Notes: generated by a model not told the origin, from the letters alone. A stretch of 64,000 nucleotides of DNA from Bacteroides sp. (GCF_030151085.1 NZ_JASLER010000056.1:62001-126000), one strand, 5' to 3'; positions 9,134 through 19,847 are shown, counted from the stretch's first letter. Numbers and translations are program-made.

Positions 9134-11248
9134 TCACCAACTGCCATGCTCTGTTTTATGTTCAAAGAAATCGGCTTCACGGTTACATTCACCATTATAG
9201 TTCCATTCAATTTCATCTTCATACTCTTTTCCTTGGTAGGAAACGACTGTCTTCAGGACATTCTTACCTTCGTTTAACACCACCTTATCAAAGATATAGT
9301 GCACATCAGTATAGCCTTTACGAACGTCCGCTAGATCCTGTCCGTTGAGATATACCTTCGGAGTGCCTATATTGGAATAGACGGTAACAGAGGTTTCTTT
9401 CTTCTCGCGCAACGCATTCCGGCGTTGTGTCAAATAGAGAACAGGTTCCTTGCTCCAATTCGCTTTATACCAAAAGTAGGAATCTTTTTTGATTTTTCTG
9501 TCGAAAGTCATCATACCCTTCATATTACGGGCAGCCATACTTCCTCTTTTTGATGTCGGTACTGCAAAATCAAACATGTTCCACAGATAAGACGCAATGA
9601 TATAAGGATGTTGAGCGATAATACTCCACTGATATTCATGCGTTTTAGTCTGAAAAGTTTCCGGATAAAAAGGACTGGTCCAATTCAAGGCATCCCCCAG
9701 GATTTCCGTCTGATGGTTAATATTGGCATCCGCACCATATTCTGTCAGCATCAAGCGCTGCCAAGGGTATTCTTTTTCCATCTTCTCTATCCATGGCTTG
9801 ATGTCCTTTATCTTTTTCTCGTACCAACCGAAATAACGGTTCATACCTTGTATATCTGCATTCTGATTAACGGGGTGGTCTGCATGACCGTAACCGTTGA
9901 CTGACACTGTATATCGGTCAGGATCTTCCAGTTTGCAAAGGTCGTGAATAGACTGCGTAAGTGCCGCAGTATATCCGTGCGGATGATACACCTCGTTATG
10001 AATTCCCCACACGTAGATAGAGGGATGGTTAAAACTTTGGCGAACGAGTTCACGCATCTGTTGATGCGTATTATCCCACTCTTGTCCGGTGACACGGTTC
10101 ACGAAAGGAATCTCTGCCCAAATAACCAGTCCCAACGTATCACAACGCGAATAGAGGTATTCGGACTGCTGATAATGGGCAAAACGGACGGTAGTTGCAC
10201 CGATGTCCATAATCTGTGCCAAGTCAAAATCGTGTTCCTTGTTGGTAAGAGCACTGCCCAACTCCCACCAGTCCTGATGACGGGTTACACCATACATAGG
10301 ATATTTCTTTCCATTCAGGAAAAAACCTTTACCTGCCACCGCTTCATATTTGCGAAGTCCCAAAGGCTGGACGACTTCGTCTATTACGCGTCCGTTCTGC
10401 ACGAGGCGAGACACTACTTTATACAGATAAGGGTCTTCACGTCCCTGCCATAAATGAGGATTGCTCAGTTTGAAGCACGAGGAATAGTTTTGTACGCCTT
10501 GAGGAGTAAGTTCAAAGGACTGGCTATGCTTTTTCACCAATCTGCCATTCCTATCATATACTGCATTCTCCAGTTCCATCGAAGCAGGAACCAGCGTTGC
10601 ATTATCTACTTTCACCTTTACAGTTACTTCGGCAGATTTCTTTGAAACATTCTTTTGAGTGATATATACGCCGGAAGAAGCATAGTCGTTCACTACGATA
10701 TTACAAGGTTCTGTTATTACAAGCCACACAGGACGATAAATTCCCCCATAAACGCCAAACAAGATATGATTAGTAGGAATAACATCCGGTCGTGAAGCAT
10801 TATCAGCCTTCACTAGAATTTCGTTCTCCTTACCGAACTTCACTTGCGAGCCAATCTCACATACGAAAGCAGAATAAGCTCCCTTATGCGTTCCGACCAA
10901 GTAACCATTGACATAAACTTCGGCACACGAGCCCACACCTTCGAAACGAAGAAAGACGCGTTTACCTGCCATGCTTTCAGAGAAAGTACACTTCTTGCGA
11001 TAGTAGCCTACGCCTTCATAGAAAGCAGATACTTTCTTTTGCATATCATCCGCATTCCAAGTATGAGGGATAGCCACTTCCTGCCAATCGGCATTCCACT
11101 TCTGTGCGGTCTGCATAGCATCTTTGGAGAACGGACCTTTCTTAAATTCCCAACCACTGTTGAATGAGGTCACTTCACGTGCATCCACCTTAACGGGCAT
11201 AACTAACATCCACAGAACAACCAATATAAAGATTGTATTATTTTTCAT
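9134..11248 (-). CDS. Glycoside hydrolase family 2 (beta-galactosidase/beta-glucuronidase type)
   Basis: Secreted protein of 704 residues with a signal peptide (MKNNTIFILVVLWMLVMPVKVDA). It has an N-terminal GH2 sugar-binding jelly roll (about 25-190), an immunoglobulin-like domain, and a TIM barrel. The acid/base Glu is near residue 419 in VWGIHNEV and the nucleophile Glu near 503 in LMLTEYGAD. Family 2 covers beta-galactosidase, beta-glucuronidase and beta-mannosidase, and the sequence alone does not choose between them. It is the last gene of the PUL 1 run, 55 bases after GH105. In context it would remove a beta-linked Gal, GlcA or similar residue from oligosaccharides in the periplasm. 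Substrate is unresolved. Confidence 0.87.
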   Translation of the reverse strand: MKNNTIFILVVLWMLVMPVKVDAREVTSFNSGWEFKKGPFSKDAMQTAQKWNADWQEVAIPHTWNADDMQKKVSAFYEGVGYYRKKCTFSESMAGKRVFLRFEGVGSCAEVYVNGYLVGTHKGAYSAFVCEIGSQVKFGKENEILVKADNASRPDVIPTNHILFGVYGGIYRPVWLVITEPCNIVVNDYASSGVYITQKNVSKKSAEVTVKVKVDNATLVPASMELENAVYDRNGRLVKKHSQSFELTPQGVQNYSSCFKLSNPHLWQGREDPYLYKVVSRLVQNGRVIDEVVQPLGLRKYEAVAGKGFFLNGKKYPMYGVTRHQDWWELGSALTNKEHDFDLAQIMDIGATTVRFAHYQQSEYLYSRCDTLGLVIWAEIPFVNRVTGQEWDNTHQQMRELVRQSFNHPSIYVWGIHNEVYHPHGYTAALTQSIHDLCKLEDPDRYTVSVNGYGHADHPVNQNADIQGMNRYFGWYEKKIKDIKPWIEKMEKEYPWQRLMLTEYGADANINHQTEILGDALNWTSPFYPETFQTKTHEYQWSIIAQHPYIIASYLWNMFDFAVPTSKRGSMAARNMKGMMTFDRKIKKDSYFWYKANWSKEPVLYLTQRRNALREKKETSVTVYSNIGTPKVYLNGQDLADVRKGYTDVHYIFDKVVLNEGKNVLKTVVSYQGKEYEDEIEWNYNGECNREADFFEHKTEHGSW

Positions 11249-11303
11249 GTTCAGATAATTGATTTATCCATATTTCCTTCAATAATTATCAATAGACAAG
11301 CTA

Positions 11304-12419
11304 CTATTTATCAAGCATCTTATAAATTTGGCATCCGGATAACAGAAAAGCACCTACTCCATACACCTCGGTCATATCTCTCGTCACCTTACGTGGATCA
11401 GCGCCTATCGGCTGCACATAACCCAGTTTACCATCAGAATCCACCGCATCCACCAATGCTTTCCAACCTTTCTCGATAACCGGCATGAACCTCGTTTTGT
11501 CGAGCAATCCCGTATTCACACCGTATGTTAAGGCATAGACTATAAAACCGGTGGCACTTGTTTCAGGCGACAGATAAGATTCCGGATCCAGCAAACTGGC
11601 ATGCCAATATCCGTCGGGGCTTTGCAGACCGGCCACGCGAGTAACTAATGTAACAAACAAGTCTTGATAAAAGGCACGCGAAGGTTCGTCTTTGGGAAGT
11701 GCCTGTAGGATTTCTACCAATCCTCCCAATACCCAACCGTTGCCACGCCCCCAAAACACTTTTTCCCCATTGGCTTCATGCTTGGCAAAATACCGACAAT
11801 CGCGATAAAACAGATGCTCTTTCTTATCGTACAAATAATCATAAGTGACCTTATACTCTTTATCCAAAAAATCCAAGTATTTCTTATCCTTGGTCAGCGC
11901 ATAGAGTTTAGCATATACAGGGGGAGCCATAAATAATGCGTCACACCAAGACCAACGGTCCAAAGTCTCCAATTTACCATAATCCAATTCCAAAGTAGTT
12001 TCAGCCGGATTTTCTACCACCCAGTTGGCACGTGCCATCACGGGAGCAATCATCTTCTTATTGCCATATTTAAGATAAAGGTCGATAAAAGGCTGTCCTA
12101 CGGCAATAAAATCGGCATGATACATCCACTTTCCTACTTGGAAATGATTACGTCGTCCAATACGGAGCAACCACTGACAATAGGAATCATCGCAGTCTTC
12201 TTTCTCTGTCAATTCCGCCCAATCCAGCATACCCATATACAAGGCGGCATGTGTCCAGTCTAAATCGTCGTGTTCGGCTCCCTTGTTAGGATTGGCAATC
12301 TGCCAGTCTGCCACGCGTTTCATAATTGATTTTATTGCAGCTTTATCAAAGTGTGGCTGTGCAGCAATTTGCATTACAGCTAGTAAGAAGAAAGAAGTAA
12401 AAAGGAAAAACTTCTTCAT
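11304..12419 (-). CDS. GH105/GH88-type unsaturated uronyl hydrolase
   Basis: Secreted enzyme of 371 residues with a signal peptide ending AAQ. The (alpha/alpha)6-barrel family markers are present: WCDALFMAPP with the catalytic Asp at residue 160, and WGRGNGW at 223-229. Family members hydrate and release the 4,5-unsaturated uronic acid left at the non-reducing end by polysaccharide lyases. It is clearly paralogous to the N-terminal half of the fusion protein at 25065-28052, sharing MKRVADWQIA-like, WCDALFMAPP and YRDxRYF segments. It fits behind the PL8 and heparinase-like lyases of the same locus. GH105 is more likely than GH88 from the motifs. Confidence 0.87.
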   Translation of the reverse strand: MKKFFLFTSFFLLAVMQIAAQPHFDKAAIKSIMKRVADWQIANPNKGAEHDDLDWTHAALYMGMLDWAELTEKEDCDDSYCQWLLRIGRRNHFQVGKWMYHADFIAVGQPFIDLYLKYGNKKMIAPVMARANWVVENPAETTLELDYGKLETLDRWSWCDALFMAPPVYAKLYALTKDKKYLDFLDKEYKVTYDYLYDKKEHLFYRDCRYFAKHEANGEKVFWGRGNGWVLGGLVEILQALPKDEPSRAFYQDLFVTLVTRVAGLQSPDGYWHASLLDPESYLSPETSATGFIVYALTYGVNTGLLDKTRFMPVIEKGWKALVDAVDSDGKLGYVQPIGADPRKVTRDMTEVYGVGAFLLSGCQIYKMLDK

Positions 12420-12493
12420 AACAATTACATATAATTAAAAAGGTTAGAATTTTCAATTTAAAGATTAGAGACAAAAACGACATCAATTAAAAA

Positions 12494-13933
12494 TCAAGTC
12501 AGTGCATCACGGTATTTATCTGAAACACTTGCATCTTCTTCTATCTGTAACGTAATAACGAAAGGAGCACCCGGATCTTTTGCAGGCATATCCACATTAT
12601 ATTCGTTACGGGCAATTTCTTTCAATGCCACTTCTTTCCCGTTCAATACAATTGCCTTTGTGATTTTGGTACCCTTCGGCGTTTTTACAACCAAATGTTT
12701 GGAGTAAGGGGGATTGAAGACAACCATATATACCTCTTTACCTTTACGGGTGTAATACCCCCAGAACTGTTTGTCCCACCCAGCATAGTCACAGCCATAA
12801 ATACACTTACCATTTTCCTGCATCCACTTACCGATAACATCAGCCAGTTCCTTCTCTTCCGAACGAAAGTCACCGTCGGCTTGCGGTCCGAAGTTAACAA
12901 CCATGTTTCCTCCCATAGAAACGGCATGTACAATGCGTTCCAACACTTCCAGAGGAGTCTTCACATAACTTATAGACCAATCTTTGTGATACCCCCATTG
13001 ATTTTCGGGAACAGTCATACATGCTTCCCAATCCCAACGGGTCACCTTCAAGTCTTTTACCGGATCGGGCAGGCGGCGTTCGTAGCCTGATTCATAGTCG
13101 CCCATCAAGTGACCGTTGCTGTCGAAATGCCGCTTGCCATTATCATCGGCACGCAAGCGGCTGTTAATCGTCACACCCGGCAACATATCCTTCAACATCC
13201 GTTCCACATGAGCTGTCCACCAACCGTTCTTCTTGATACTGGCATCCCAAGTACCGTCAAACCAAAAGTCTTTTACGGTAGGATAACGGGTGGCAAGTTC
13301 TTTCAACTGATTGTCCGTAAATTCAAGGAAGCGGGTAAAAGCGGTTTCATCTTCTTCCGACTTGATGTCATACCTGTAATCCGGATGGCTCCAATCCATC
13401 ACCGAGAAGTAGAAATGAACATCAATGCCTTCCTCGTTATAGGCTTTTACCAATTCGCCCAATATATCTTTCTTATAAGGTGTTTGTGCTACTGTATATT
13501 TGCTGTATCTACTCGGCCACAAGCAAAAACCCTCATGATGTTTAGTCGTAATTTTCACATACTTCACTCCCATCTTCTTAGCCATCTTCGCCCACGCTTT
13601 GGCATTAAATTTTTCAGGATTCCACTGGTCCATCAGTTTCAGCCATTCGTCAGCAGGTACTTTGGCCCATGCTTTCAGCCATTCAGCTGCTCCATTATAC
13701 ACTTTTCCATTCCATTCTCCTGCCGGAATGGCATAAAGTCCCCAATGTATGAAAGCTCCCAATCTATTGTCGCGAAATTGCTGCATGGCACCATCTGTAC
13801 GTTTTCCTAAACGGTCGGCACCATACTTTAAGGAAACTTCCTGGTCGGCAGGCAAAACTTGAGGTTCTTTTTGAGCAAAGGCGCCCACAGTCAATAAAGA
13901 AAGTAAAACTGTTATCTGCAAGGTTCGTTTCAT
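12494..13933 (-). CDS. GH29 alpha-L-fucosidase
   Basis: Protein of 479 residues starting at MKRTLQITVLLSLLTVGAFAQ, a good signal peptide. A longer frame upstream to 14071 would overlap the regulator gene and bury the signal, so 13933 was chosen. GH29 hallmarks are RLGAFIHWGLYAIP, TTKHHEGFCLWPS, and FWFDGTWD with the nucleophile Asp near residue 226. It removes alpha-linked L-fucose by retaining hydrolysis. Its presence next to PL8, sulfatase and GH105 genes points to a fucosylated uronic-acid glycan. The fucose linkage cleaved cannot be read from the sequence. Confidence 0.92.
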   Translation of the reverse strand: MKRTLQITVLLSLLTVGAFAQKEPQVLPADQEVSLKYGADRLGKRTDGAMQQFRDNRLGAFIHWGLYAIPAGEWNGKVYNGAAEWLKAWAKVPADEWLKLMDQWNPEKFNAKAWAKMAKKMGVKYVKITTKHHEGFCLWPSRYSKYTVAQTPYKKDILGELVKAYNEEGIDVHFYFSVMDWSHPDYRYDIKSEEDETAFTRFLEFTDNQLKELATRYPTVKDFWFDGTWDASIKKNGWWTAHVERMLKDMLPGVTINSRLRADDNGKRHFDSNGHLMGDYESGYERRLPDPVKDLKVTRWDWEACMTVPENQWGYHKDWSISYVKTPLEVLERIVHAVSMGGNMVVNFGPQADGDFRSEEKELADVIGKWMQENGKCIYGCDYAGWDKQFWGYYTRKGKEVYMVVFNPPYSKHLVVKTPKGTKITKAIVLNGKEVALKEIARNEYNVDMPAKDPGAPFVITLQIEEDASVSDKYRDALT

Positions 13934-14021
13934 GCTATTAAATTTAAATGTTTCGGCAAAGAAAGCCAATTCCACACTCAGCGTCTTGCTCAATTCGTTT
14001 TTTGTTTTATCCAAATCGTCC

Positions 14022-17000
14022 TTAGACCAACTTTTTATGCTTTGCAGCAAAGGCGGTAGGTGTTTCGCCAAATACCTTCTTAAAAGAATTGGTAAAATAC
14101 GCTTGACTCTCTATACCGATCTGCATCATCACTTCCCTCATCGTCATATTTTCTTCGATAATTAATTTGGCAGCTTTACGCAAACGGCAGTTCAAAACAA
14201 ATTCCACGACTGATTTTCCCGTCAAACTCTTGACCTTCGTATAAAGTTTGCTTCTGCTCATCGACAGTTCTTCGGCTATCAAGTTTACATCCATTTCCGA
14301 CTGGTCCATATTTGTTTCTATAAAAGCGATAAGCTGTTTCAAGAATTTGCTATCCTGCTCATTTGAAGACAATTCGCTACTGTCCGCATAATAATTCTTG
14401 GCATAGTGTTCCTTTAGCTGCTGCTGGTTTCTGAATATGTTCTGTATAGACAATTTCAGATAAGTCAAATCTATAGGTTTCTCGAAATAAAGATCAGCTC
14501 CGGAGTCAACTCCTTCTATCTTGCTTTCAAGGCTAGTCTTAGCAGTGAGCAGTATGACGGGAATATGCGATGTATTCACGTTTTTCTTAATATCATTGCA
14601 CAATGAAACACCATCTTTATTGGGCATCATGATGTCACTTATAATCAAGTCAAAATCCACCTCTTCTATCAACTTTAAAGCTTCAATACCGTCTCCAGCC
14701 TGCATCATCTGAAATTCATCTGAAAGAGATTCTGCTATCAAGATTCTCAAATCATCATTATCTTCGGTTATCAATATCTTCTTTTTAGTGGATGGCATAA
14801 ACTCATCCTCCATACCTTTTACACCAGTAAATACAGATTCTTCATCCGCAGGCTGCACAGATATTTCCGGCATGATTTCTTTCTGTTTCATGAAATCCGC
14901 CTCATCAAAGACATTACGGTCAAGAGGCAGGCACACAATCATATCCGTTCCTCTTTCTCTTTCGCTATAGATAGAAATAACGCCTTTATGGAGCAAAACC
15001 AAACTCTTTACAAGTGCCAATCCTATGCCTGTACCCAAATGGGAATCAGCATTGACTGTGTTCACTTTATAAAAACGCTCAAAAACACTGTTTATCGTCT
15101 CACCGGATATACCCACACCCGTATCACTAACAATAATAGAGAACACCTCATTGATACATTCGCCTACCGTATAACCGTTCTTATACTGAGATACAAATTC
15201 CTTTCCACATCTAATTTCCAAAAGAATCTTTCCGCCATCCCGCGTATATTTAAAGGCATTATTCAGCAGATTCATCACTATTTTTTCAACAATATTCTTG
15301 TCGGCATATATTTCCGCCGGCAATGTCTCATCACATTTTATCTGGAAATCAATCTTTCGTTGCCCCGCATAGTCCATAAAGTCATTGGCTATCTCTGCCG
15401 CTAAACTACTGATGCACAGTGGCTGTAATTCCAAGCGCATCTTGCCATTCTCTATCGTCCTGAAATCCATCAATTCGTTCACCAAATTCAGCAGACGCTG
15501 TACATTGCCATTCAGTATCCGGTAATAATACTCTTTCAAACCCTCACGCCTCAACTTATCCAAAGCAGCAAGAATGAGAGAAAGCGGAGTCCTGAAGTCA
15601 TGAGATATATTGGTAAAGAAACGTAACTGAGCCTGATGAATTTGTTCTTTCTTATCTTTCTCTATATTTTCCTGATAAAGCAACATCTTCAACCTCTTCT
15701 TTTCAGCAAAGTGACGATAAATCAGATAAATAATTCCTATCATGATCAATGCATAAAAGAGGTAAGCAGGCCAGCTGAACCAAGGAGCAGTCTTTCTTAT
15801 TATTTTTATTATAGTGGGTTTATCACTCCAAACGCCGTCATTGTTGGCAGCATAAACCTCAAAGTAATATATACCCGCAGGCACTTTAGAGTACATCACC
15901 ATACGTTGCTGTGCATTCGTGGTAATCCAAGAATCATTATATCCCTTTAGTCGATACTTGAACCTATTCTTCTCAGGGATATGGTAATTGTCAGAAGAAA
16001 ATTGGAAGCCAAAATTCACTTGGTCATAATCCAAACTAATAATATTGAGCGAATCATCAGGTACATAGTTAGGATGCACTGACTTATGGTCAATGAAGAA
16101 ATCAGAAATGATAGCTTTAGGCTTGTAATTGTTATACGATATTTTTTTCGGGTGAATAACCGTAAAGCCGTTTGTTCCTCCGAAATACAATAATCCATCC
16201 ATCCCCTTCATAGATGCCAATGGATAATAAACCTGCCCCTGTGTATTCTCCTTTTTATCGAATTTCATCAGATGGTTATCAGCTATATTATAACAATAAA
16301 GTCCATCATCAGTCCCCATCCAAACATTTCCATCATCATAACAAATACTATAAATAGAATAAATATCACGCTGCAATTTGTCTTTCAAAGAAATAAAACT
16401 TGAAGTATTAGTATCAAATTTAATAAGCCCGTTGCCGATGGTACCAATCCAAATATTACCTGAGTCATCCAAGCAGAAAGTAAATAAACCCAAATAGATT
16501 GAATCATTGGGAACTATTTTTTCTACGGTACGCGTATGAATATCCATACGATAGAGTGCTTCATTACTGATAGCCCACAATGTTTTTTCTCCTTGCCGCA
16601 AGACATCAAACAAGTAAGCATAATCTTGTGTGTTATCCAAACTATAATGAGTGAACGATTTACTACGATAAGAGAAATAAGAAATCTTCGGCATAGGGTA
16701 TTGGTAAGCCACCCACATGCCGGAATCCCCTTCGAGAATGGTTTTCCGGACATCATTCACCAGCAAAGAAGTTGAATCTCCTTTCACTTGCCTGTAATTG
16801 GTTACTTTATGGTGTTCAGTATTGTAAACATCCACGCCTCCCCTAAATGTAGAAATCCACAAATTATGATTGGCATCCATTACCAGCGATTTTATATTAT
16901 TGGAAGTAACACTGTTTTTACCAGTAAAGGAGGTAAATTCTCCGGTAGCTTTATTCATCCGGTTTATGCCTCCCCCTTCCGTACCTATCCAGAGATAATC

Positions 17001-18053
17001 CTGCTCTTCGGCAAATGCACTTACCGGAGCATAATTCAATCCACTGTTTTGGGGGTGGTAAGTCTTGAAAGTATTATTCTCGTCTATATTTACGTAACAT
17101 AACTTACCCGAATATGTTCCAATCCAGACATTCCCCTGCCTGTCTCCATAGATTTTCCACACAGAATTGTTGGGCAAACTGAAGGGATCTGTATCTGAAT
17201 GCTTATATTGGGTCATTTTTTTAGTTGAAGGGTTGAATAGGTACAATCCACCTATCGTTCCTAACCATAGCATTCCTTTCTTGTCTATATAGAATTCCCG
17301 TAATGTATTCCCGTCATATTCCGAGAAAGGCGCATAATGTTCTTCTATTTTGTAAGAAGATAAATCAATCTTATAGAGCCTATCATTATCTATGAATACC
17401 CACAGTTTTCCCATATACGTCTGCGCAAAGCGAATTCCCTTATCATCCCAATTAGGCAGCGTCAAACAAAGTGCGAACTTTTTTTCCGCATAATTAAAGC
17501 GATAAATCTTTCGATGTATAAATGTATATAAGTCATTGTTATGTAAGCAAAAAGTCACATTGCTGTATTCAGGTACTTCCCCATCGTAAACCGGAGTATG
17601 GAGCTGACCGGTATTCGCATCCAGCAAGCTCCATCTGTTTTGGTATCTCACCCAAAGATTATCCGCTTTATCCACTTTGACATGCGTCACAACATCAAAG
17701 ATTCTCTCGAACCGGTCCGAAATACGATCATAACGGTATAGTCCGTTATTCGTATTCACATATAAATAACCGGAAGTATCGGATGCCATATTATTGAATA
17801 TCCACCTTTTTGTCGGTGTCATCGATGCAAAGTAAGGATAATACTTCTTATAATGATAACCGTCAAACCGATAGAGTTCATAATCCATCATTGCCCAGAT
17901 AAAGCCGTCTTTATCCTGTTCGATCGCTTTCACCCCATCATAATAGAATCCCCCGTCGGGCGAAAGAGTCCTGAATTTATAGTTTTCTGCGGCAGCGCAT
18001 ACCGATAGGATATAAAAAAGAGTCAAAAATAGCAGCAAATATCTGGTTTTCAT
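14022..18053 (-). CDS. Hybrid two-component system regulator (HTCS)
   Basis: Single-chain PUL sensor and transcription factor of 1343 residues. In order it has a signal peptide, two periplasmic beta-propellers built of Reg_prop repeats (about 25-680, many GxxWIGT-type repeats), a YYY-like domain, and one membrane segment near 761-783. Then come a histidine kinase (His in NISHDFRTP near 818, then the ATPase domain), a receiver domain (phospho-Asp in LIISDIMMPNKD near 1138), and an AraC-type HTH at about 1240-1340. It binds a periplasmic oligosaccharide and activates the locus. It lies between sulfatase and GH29 in the same direction and is the only regulator seen for PUL 1. No equivalent for PUL 2 is in the window. 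Confidence 0.96.
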   Translation of the reverse strand: MKTRYLLLFLTLFYILSVCAAAENYKFRTLSPDGGFYYDGVKAIEQDKDGFIWAMMDYELYRFDGYHYKKYYPYFASMTPTKRWIFNNMASDTSGYLYVNTNNGLYRYDRISDRFERIFDVVTHVKVDKADNLWVRYQNRWSLLDANTGQLHTPVYDGEVPEYSNVTFCLHNNDLYTFIHRKIYRFNYAEKKFALCLTLPNWDDKGIRFAQTYMGKLWVFIDNDRLYKIDLSSYKIEEHYAPFSEYDGNTLREFYIDKKGMLWLGTIGGLYLFNPSTKKMTQYKHSDTDPFSLPNNSVWKIYGDRQGNVWIGTYSGKLCYVNIDENNTFKTYHPQNSGLNYAPVSAFAEEQDYLWIGTEGGGINRMNKATGEFTSFTGKNSVTSNNIKSLVMDANHNLWISTFRGGVDVYNTEHHKVTNYRQVKGDSTSLLVNDVRKTILEGDSGMWVAYQYPMPKISYFSYRSKSFTHYSLDNTQDYAYLFDVLRQGEKTLWAISNEALYRMDIHTRTVEKIVPNDSIYLGLFTFCLDDSGNIWIGTIGNGLIKFDTNTSSFISLKDKLQRDIYSIYSICYDDGNVWMGTDDGLYCYNIADNHLMKFDKKENTQGQVYYPLASMKGMDGLLYFGGTNGFTVIHPKKISYNNYKPKAIISDFFIDHKSVHPNYVPDDSLNIISLDYDQVNFGFQFSSDNYHIPEKNRFKYRLKGYNDSWITTNAQQRMVMYSKVPAGIYYFEVYAANNDGVWSDKPTIIKIIRKTAPWFSWPAYLFYALIMIGIIYLIYRHFAEKKRLKMLLYQENIEKDKKEQIHQAQLRFFTNISHDFRTPLSLILAALDKLRREGLKEYYYRILNGNVQRLLNLVNELMDFRTIENGKMRLELQPLCISSLAAEIANDFMDYAGQRKIDFQIKCDETLPAEIYADKNIVEKIVMNLLNNAFKYTRDGGKILLEIRCGKEFVSQYKNGYTVGECINEVFSIIVSDTGVGISGETINSVFERFYKVNTVNADSHLGTGIGLALVKSLVLLHKGVISIYSERERGTDMIVCLPLDRNVFDEADFMKQKEIMPEISVQPADEESVFTGVKGMEDEFMPSTKKKILITEDNDDLRILIAESLSDEFQMMQAGDGIEALKLIEEVDFDLIISDIMMPNKDGVSLCNDIKKNVNTSHIPVILLTAKTSLESKIEGVDSGADLYFEKPIDLTYLKLSIQNIFRNQQQLKEHYAKNYYADSSELSSNEQDSKFLKQLIAFIETNMDQSEMDVNLIAEELSMSRSKLYTKVKSLTGKSVVEFVLNCRLRKAAKLIIEENMTMREVMMQIGIESQAYFTNSFKKVFGETPTAFAAKHKKLV

Positions 18054-18089
18054 AAGACTTCTATAAGTTAATTATTAAACTTCATCACA

Positions 18090-19631
18090 TCAGATACCCG
18101 TATCCACAGGGTTTTCATCAGGAAAAAGAGGACTGTAAAGTACAGTACGCTTCAACACTTGAAGTTTGCCGTCTTTTACAAATTCTTCCCCTCTCTCAGA
18201 CAAATGGCGAACCATTGCTTCACGTAATTTCAAAAGTTGAGAATGATACTTTTTTTCTTTCACCACATTTTTCAGTTCATTGGGGTCCCCCGACAAATCA
18301 AACAACTCTTCCTCTCCTGTGTGAAAACGCCATACATACTTGATCTTTCCATCAGTCAACGCACACCAATAATTATCAGGGCTATAGCAAGTAGAATGTT
18401 CCAAATCAATATATTTACGCCAGTTTCCTGTACTTCCTTTCATAAGAGTCGTCAGAGATTGTCCATCCATATCCGGAGGAATAGCACCTCCAGCAAGGTC
18501 AATAAAAGTAGGTAGTAAATCACGCAACTCCACAGGAGCTTCATTTTTAGTCCCTTTATCAAAATGACACTTCGAAGGCCATTTCACTATATAAGGAACG
18601 TGTACCGATCCTTCGTAAGGATAGGTCTTACGCCAATGGTGATGATCACCCAACATATCGCCATGATCGGAAATATAACAAATCAATGCGTTATCATACA
18701 TACCTTGCTCTTTCAAGGCCTGTATCACTTTACCTATTTCCTCGTCAACAAAAGTCACATTAGCATAATAGTAACGACGAGATTTTTTTGCATATTCCTC
18801 ACCAAAGTTACCAAATGCAGCATCTTTTTTTGCCATTTCCACCTCACAAGGAACGGCATACTCTTTCTCTTTACACCATTCTCCGATACAAGGAGCAGGT
18901 ACATCTTTGCCCTCGTAGTATTCCATCAACCGTTGTGGTGGATCATAAGGGCTATGCGGACGAGCAAAAGATACTTTCAGAAACAAAGGTTGTCCACTTC
19001 CTCGATCGTAGTTACGAATCATTTCGCATGCCATTTTTCCAGTCCAAGCCGTAGGATGCAAATCTTCGGGCAGTTTATAAAATCCGCCGCCGTGTGCATT
19101 CCAGCCGATACCGGTAGAATCCGGATTTAGCCCCGGCGCATGCATTTGGAACCATAAGCGATAATCGCTTATAAAATCTTCGCTCTCTACCCTGCCGCTT
19201 TCATCCACTAATGTACCATGGAAGCCATGCAGTGACTTCTGTGGAAACCAATGCATTTTCCCTATACCGAATGTATAGTAATTCAAGTCACGTAACATTT
19301 GCGGCATTTCATAGCGATAGTGTTTTCCGACTCTTCCATATCCAAGCATACCATGATGCCACGGAGAAAGTCCCGTGAGTAATCCCGAACGAGCAGGGGT
19401 ACTACTCGGTGTTGAGGAATATCCATTCATAAACAAGGTACCATCCGCAGCCAAAGCGTCCATATTGGGTGTTACTACAGAAGTATTTCCCATGCAGTTC
19501 ATTGCATCCCCCCGATGTTGGTCTGAAATAATGAGAACGATATGCGGTCGTTGAGCCTGTAATTGCTGATTTGCCGCTATTGTTCCGGCAACTGTAAGCA
19601 ATGAAGTACTCCAATAAAAATGTTTATTCAT
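18090..19631 (-). CDS. Family S1 sulfatase, serine type
   Basis: Secreted sulfatase of 513 residues, signal peptide about 1-27. The metal-binding start is HIVLIISDQHRGD. The modification motif is S-T-P-A-R, with Ser77 converted to formylglycine; this serine form requires an anaerobic sulfatase-maturating enzyme. Further conserved parts are GKMHWFP, SFARPHSPYDPP and ISDHGDMLGDHHHWRK. It desulfates glycans or oligosaccharides in the periplasm. It has its own -7 box and leads a run with HTCS, GH29, GH105 and GH2. It is only distantly like the two sulfatases of PUL 2, so a different position on the sugar is likely (inference). Confidence 0.93.
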   Translation of the reverse strand: MNKHFYWSTSLLTVAGTIAANQQLQAQRPHIVLIISDQHRGDAMNCMGNTSVVTPNMDALAADGTLFMNGYSSTPSSTPARSGLLTGLSPWHHGMLGYGRVGKHYRYEMPQMLRDLNYYTFGIGKMHWFPQKSLHGFHGTLVDESGRVESEDFISDYRLWFQMHAPGLNPDSTGIGWNAHGGGFYKLPEDLHPTAWTGKMACEMIRNYDRGSGQPLFLKVSFARPHSPYDPPQRLMEYYEGKDVPAPCIGEWCKEKEYAVPCEVEMAKKDAAFGNFGEEYAKKSRRYYYANVTFVDEEIGKVIQALKEQGMYDNALICYISDHGDMLGDHHHWRKTYPYEGSVHVPYIVKWPSKCHFDKGTKNEAPVELRDLLPTFIDLAGGAIPPDMDGQSLTTLMKGSTGNWRKYIDLEHSTCYSPDNYWCALTDGKIKYVWRFHTGEEELFDLSGDPNELKNVVKEKKYHSQLLKLREAMVRHLSERGEEFVKDGKLQVLKRTVLYSPLFPDENPVDTGI

Positions 19632-19668
19632 AAGTTTATTTCTCTTTCAAAGTCATAGTATATTGATG

Positions 19669-19676
19669 CAAATATA
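19669..19676 (-). promoter_or_regulatory. -7 box of the sulfatase-HTCS-GH run
   Basis: The minus strand reads TATATTTG followed by C, matching TAnnTTTG, 38 bases before the sulfatase ATG. The -33 element is weak. Together with the terminator just upstream it suggests a transcription unit separate from susCD. Confidence 0.45.
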
Positions 19677-19753
19677 TGTTTTCACATTCAATTATCAATC
19701 AGTTTTGATTATTATGTAACCAAATGAAACTTCGAAGTTCAACAGACTTTCGA

Positions 19754-19847
19754 TAAAAAAACTGTCTCAAAATAGATTTTGCTATCATTTCTTGCTGTTG
19801 TACACTCAACATAACAATATGATAGGTTTATCTTAATTTTGAGACAG
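19754..19847 (-). terminator. Terminator-like hairpin after susD
   Basis: 12-bp perfect inverted repeat, CTGTCTCAAAAT (19762-19773) and ATTTTGAGACAG (19836-19847). A second pair CTATCAT/ATGATAG lies inside (19782-19788, 19819-19825), and seven T follow on the minus strand. The large loop is unusual. It probably ends the susC-susD transcript. Confidence 0.6.

Noticed and set aside
13109..13810. 233-codon open frame antisense to the fucosidase gene
   Set aside because: Shadow frame; the opposite strand carries clear GH29 motifs.
19762..19847. IS or MITE with CTGTCTCAAAAT ends
   Set aside because: Flanks show no target duplication and a T-run follows one arm, so a terminator is the simpler reading.
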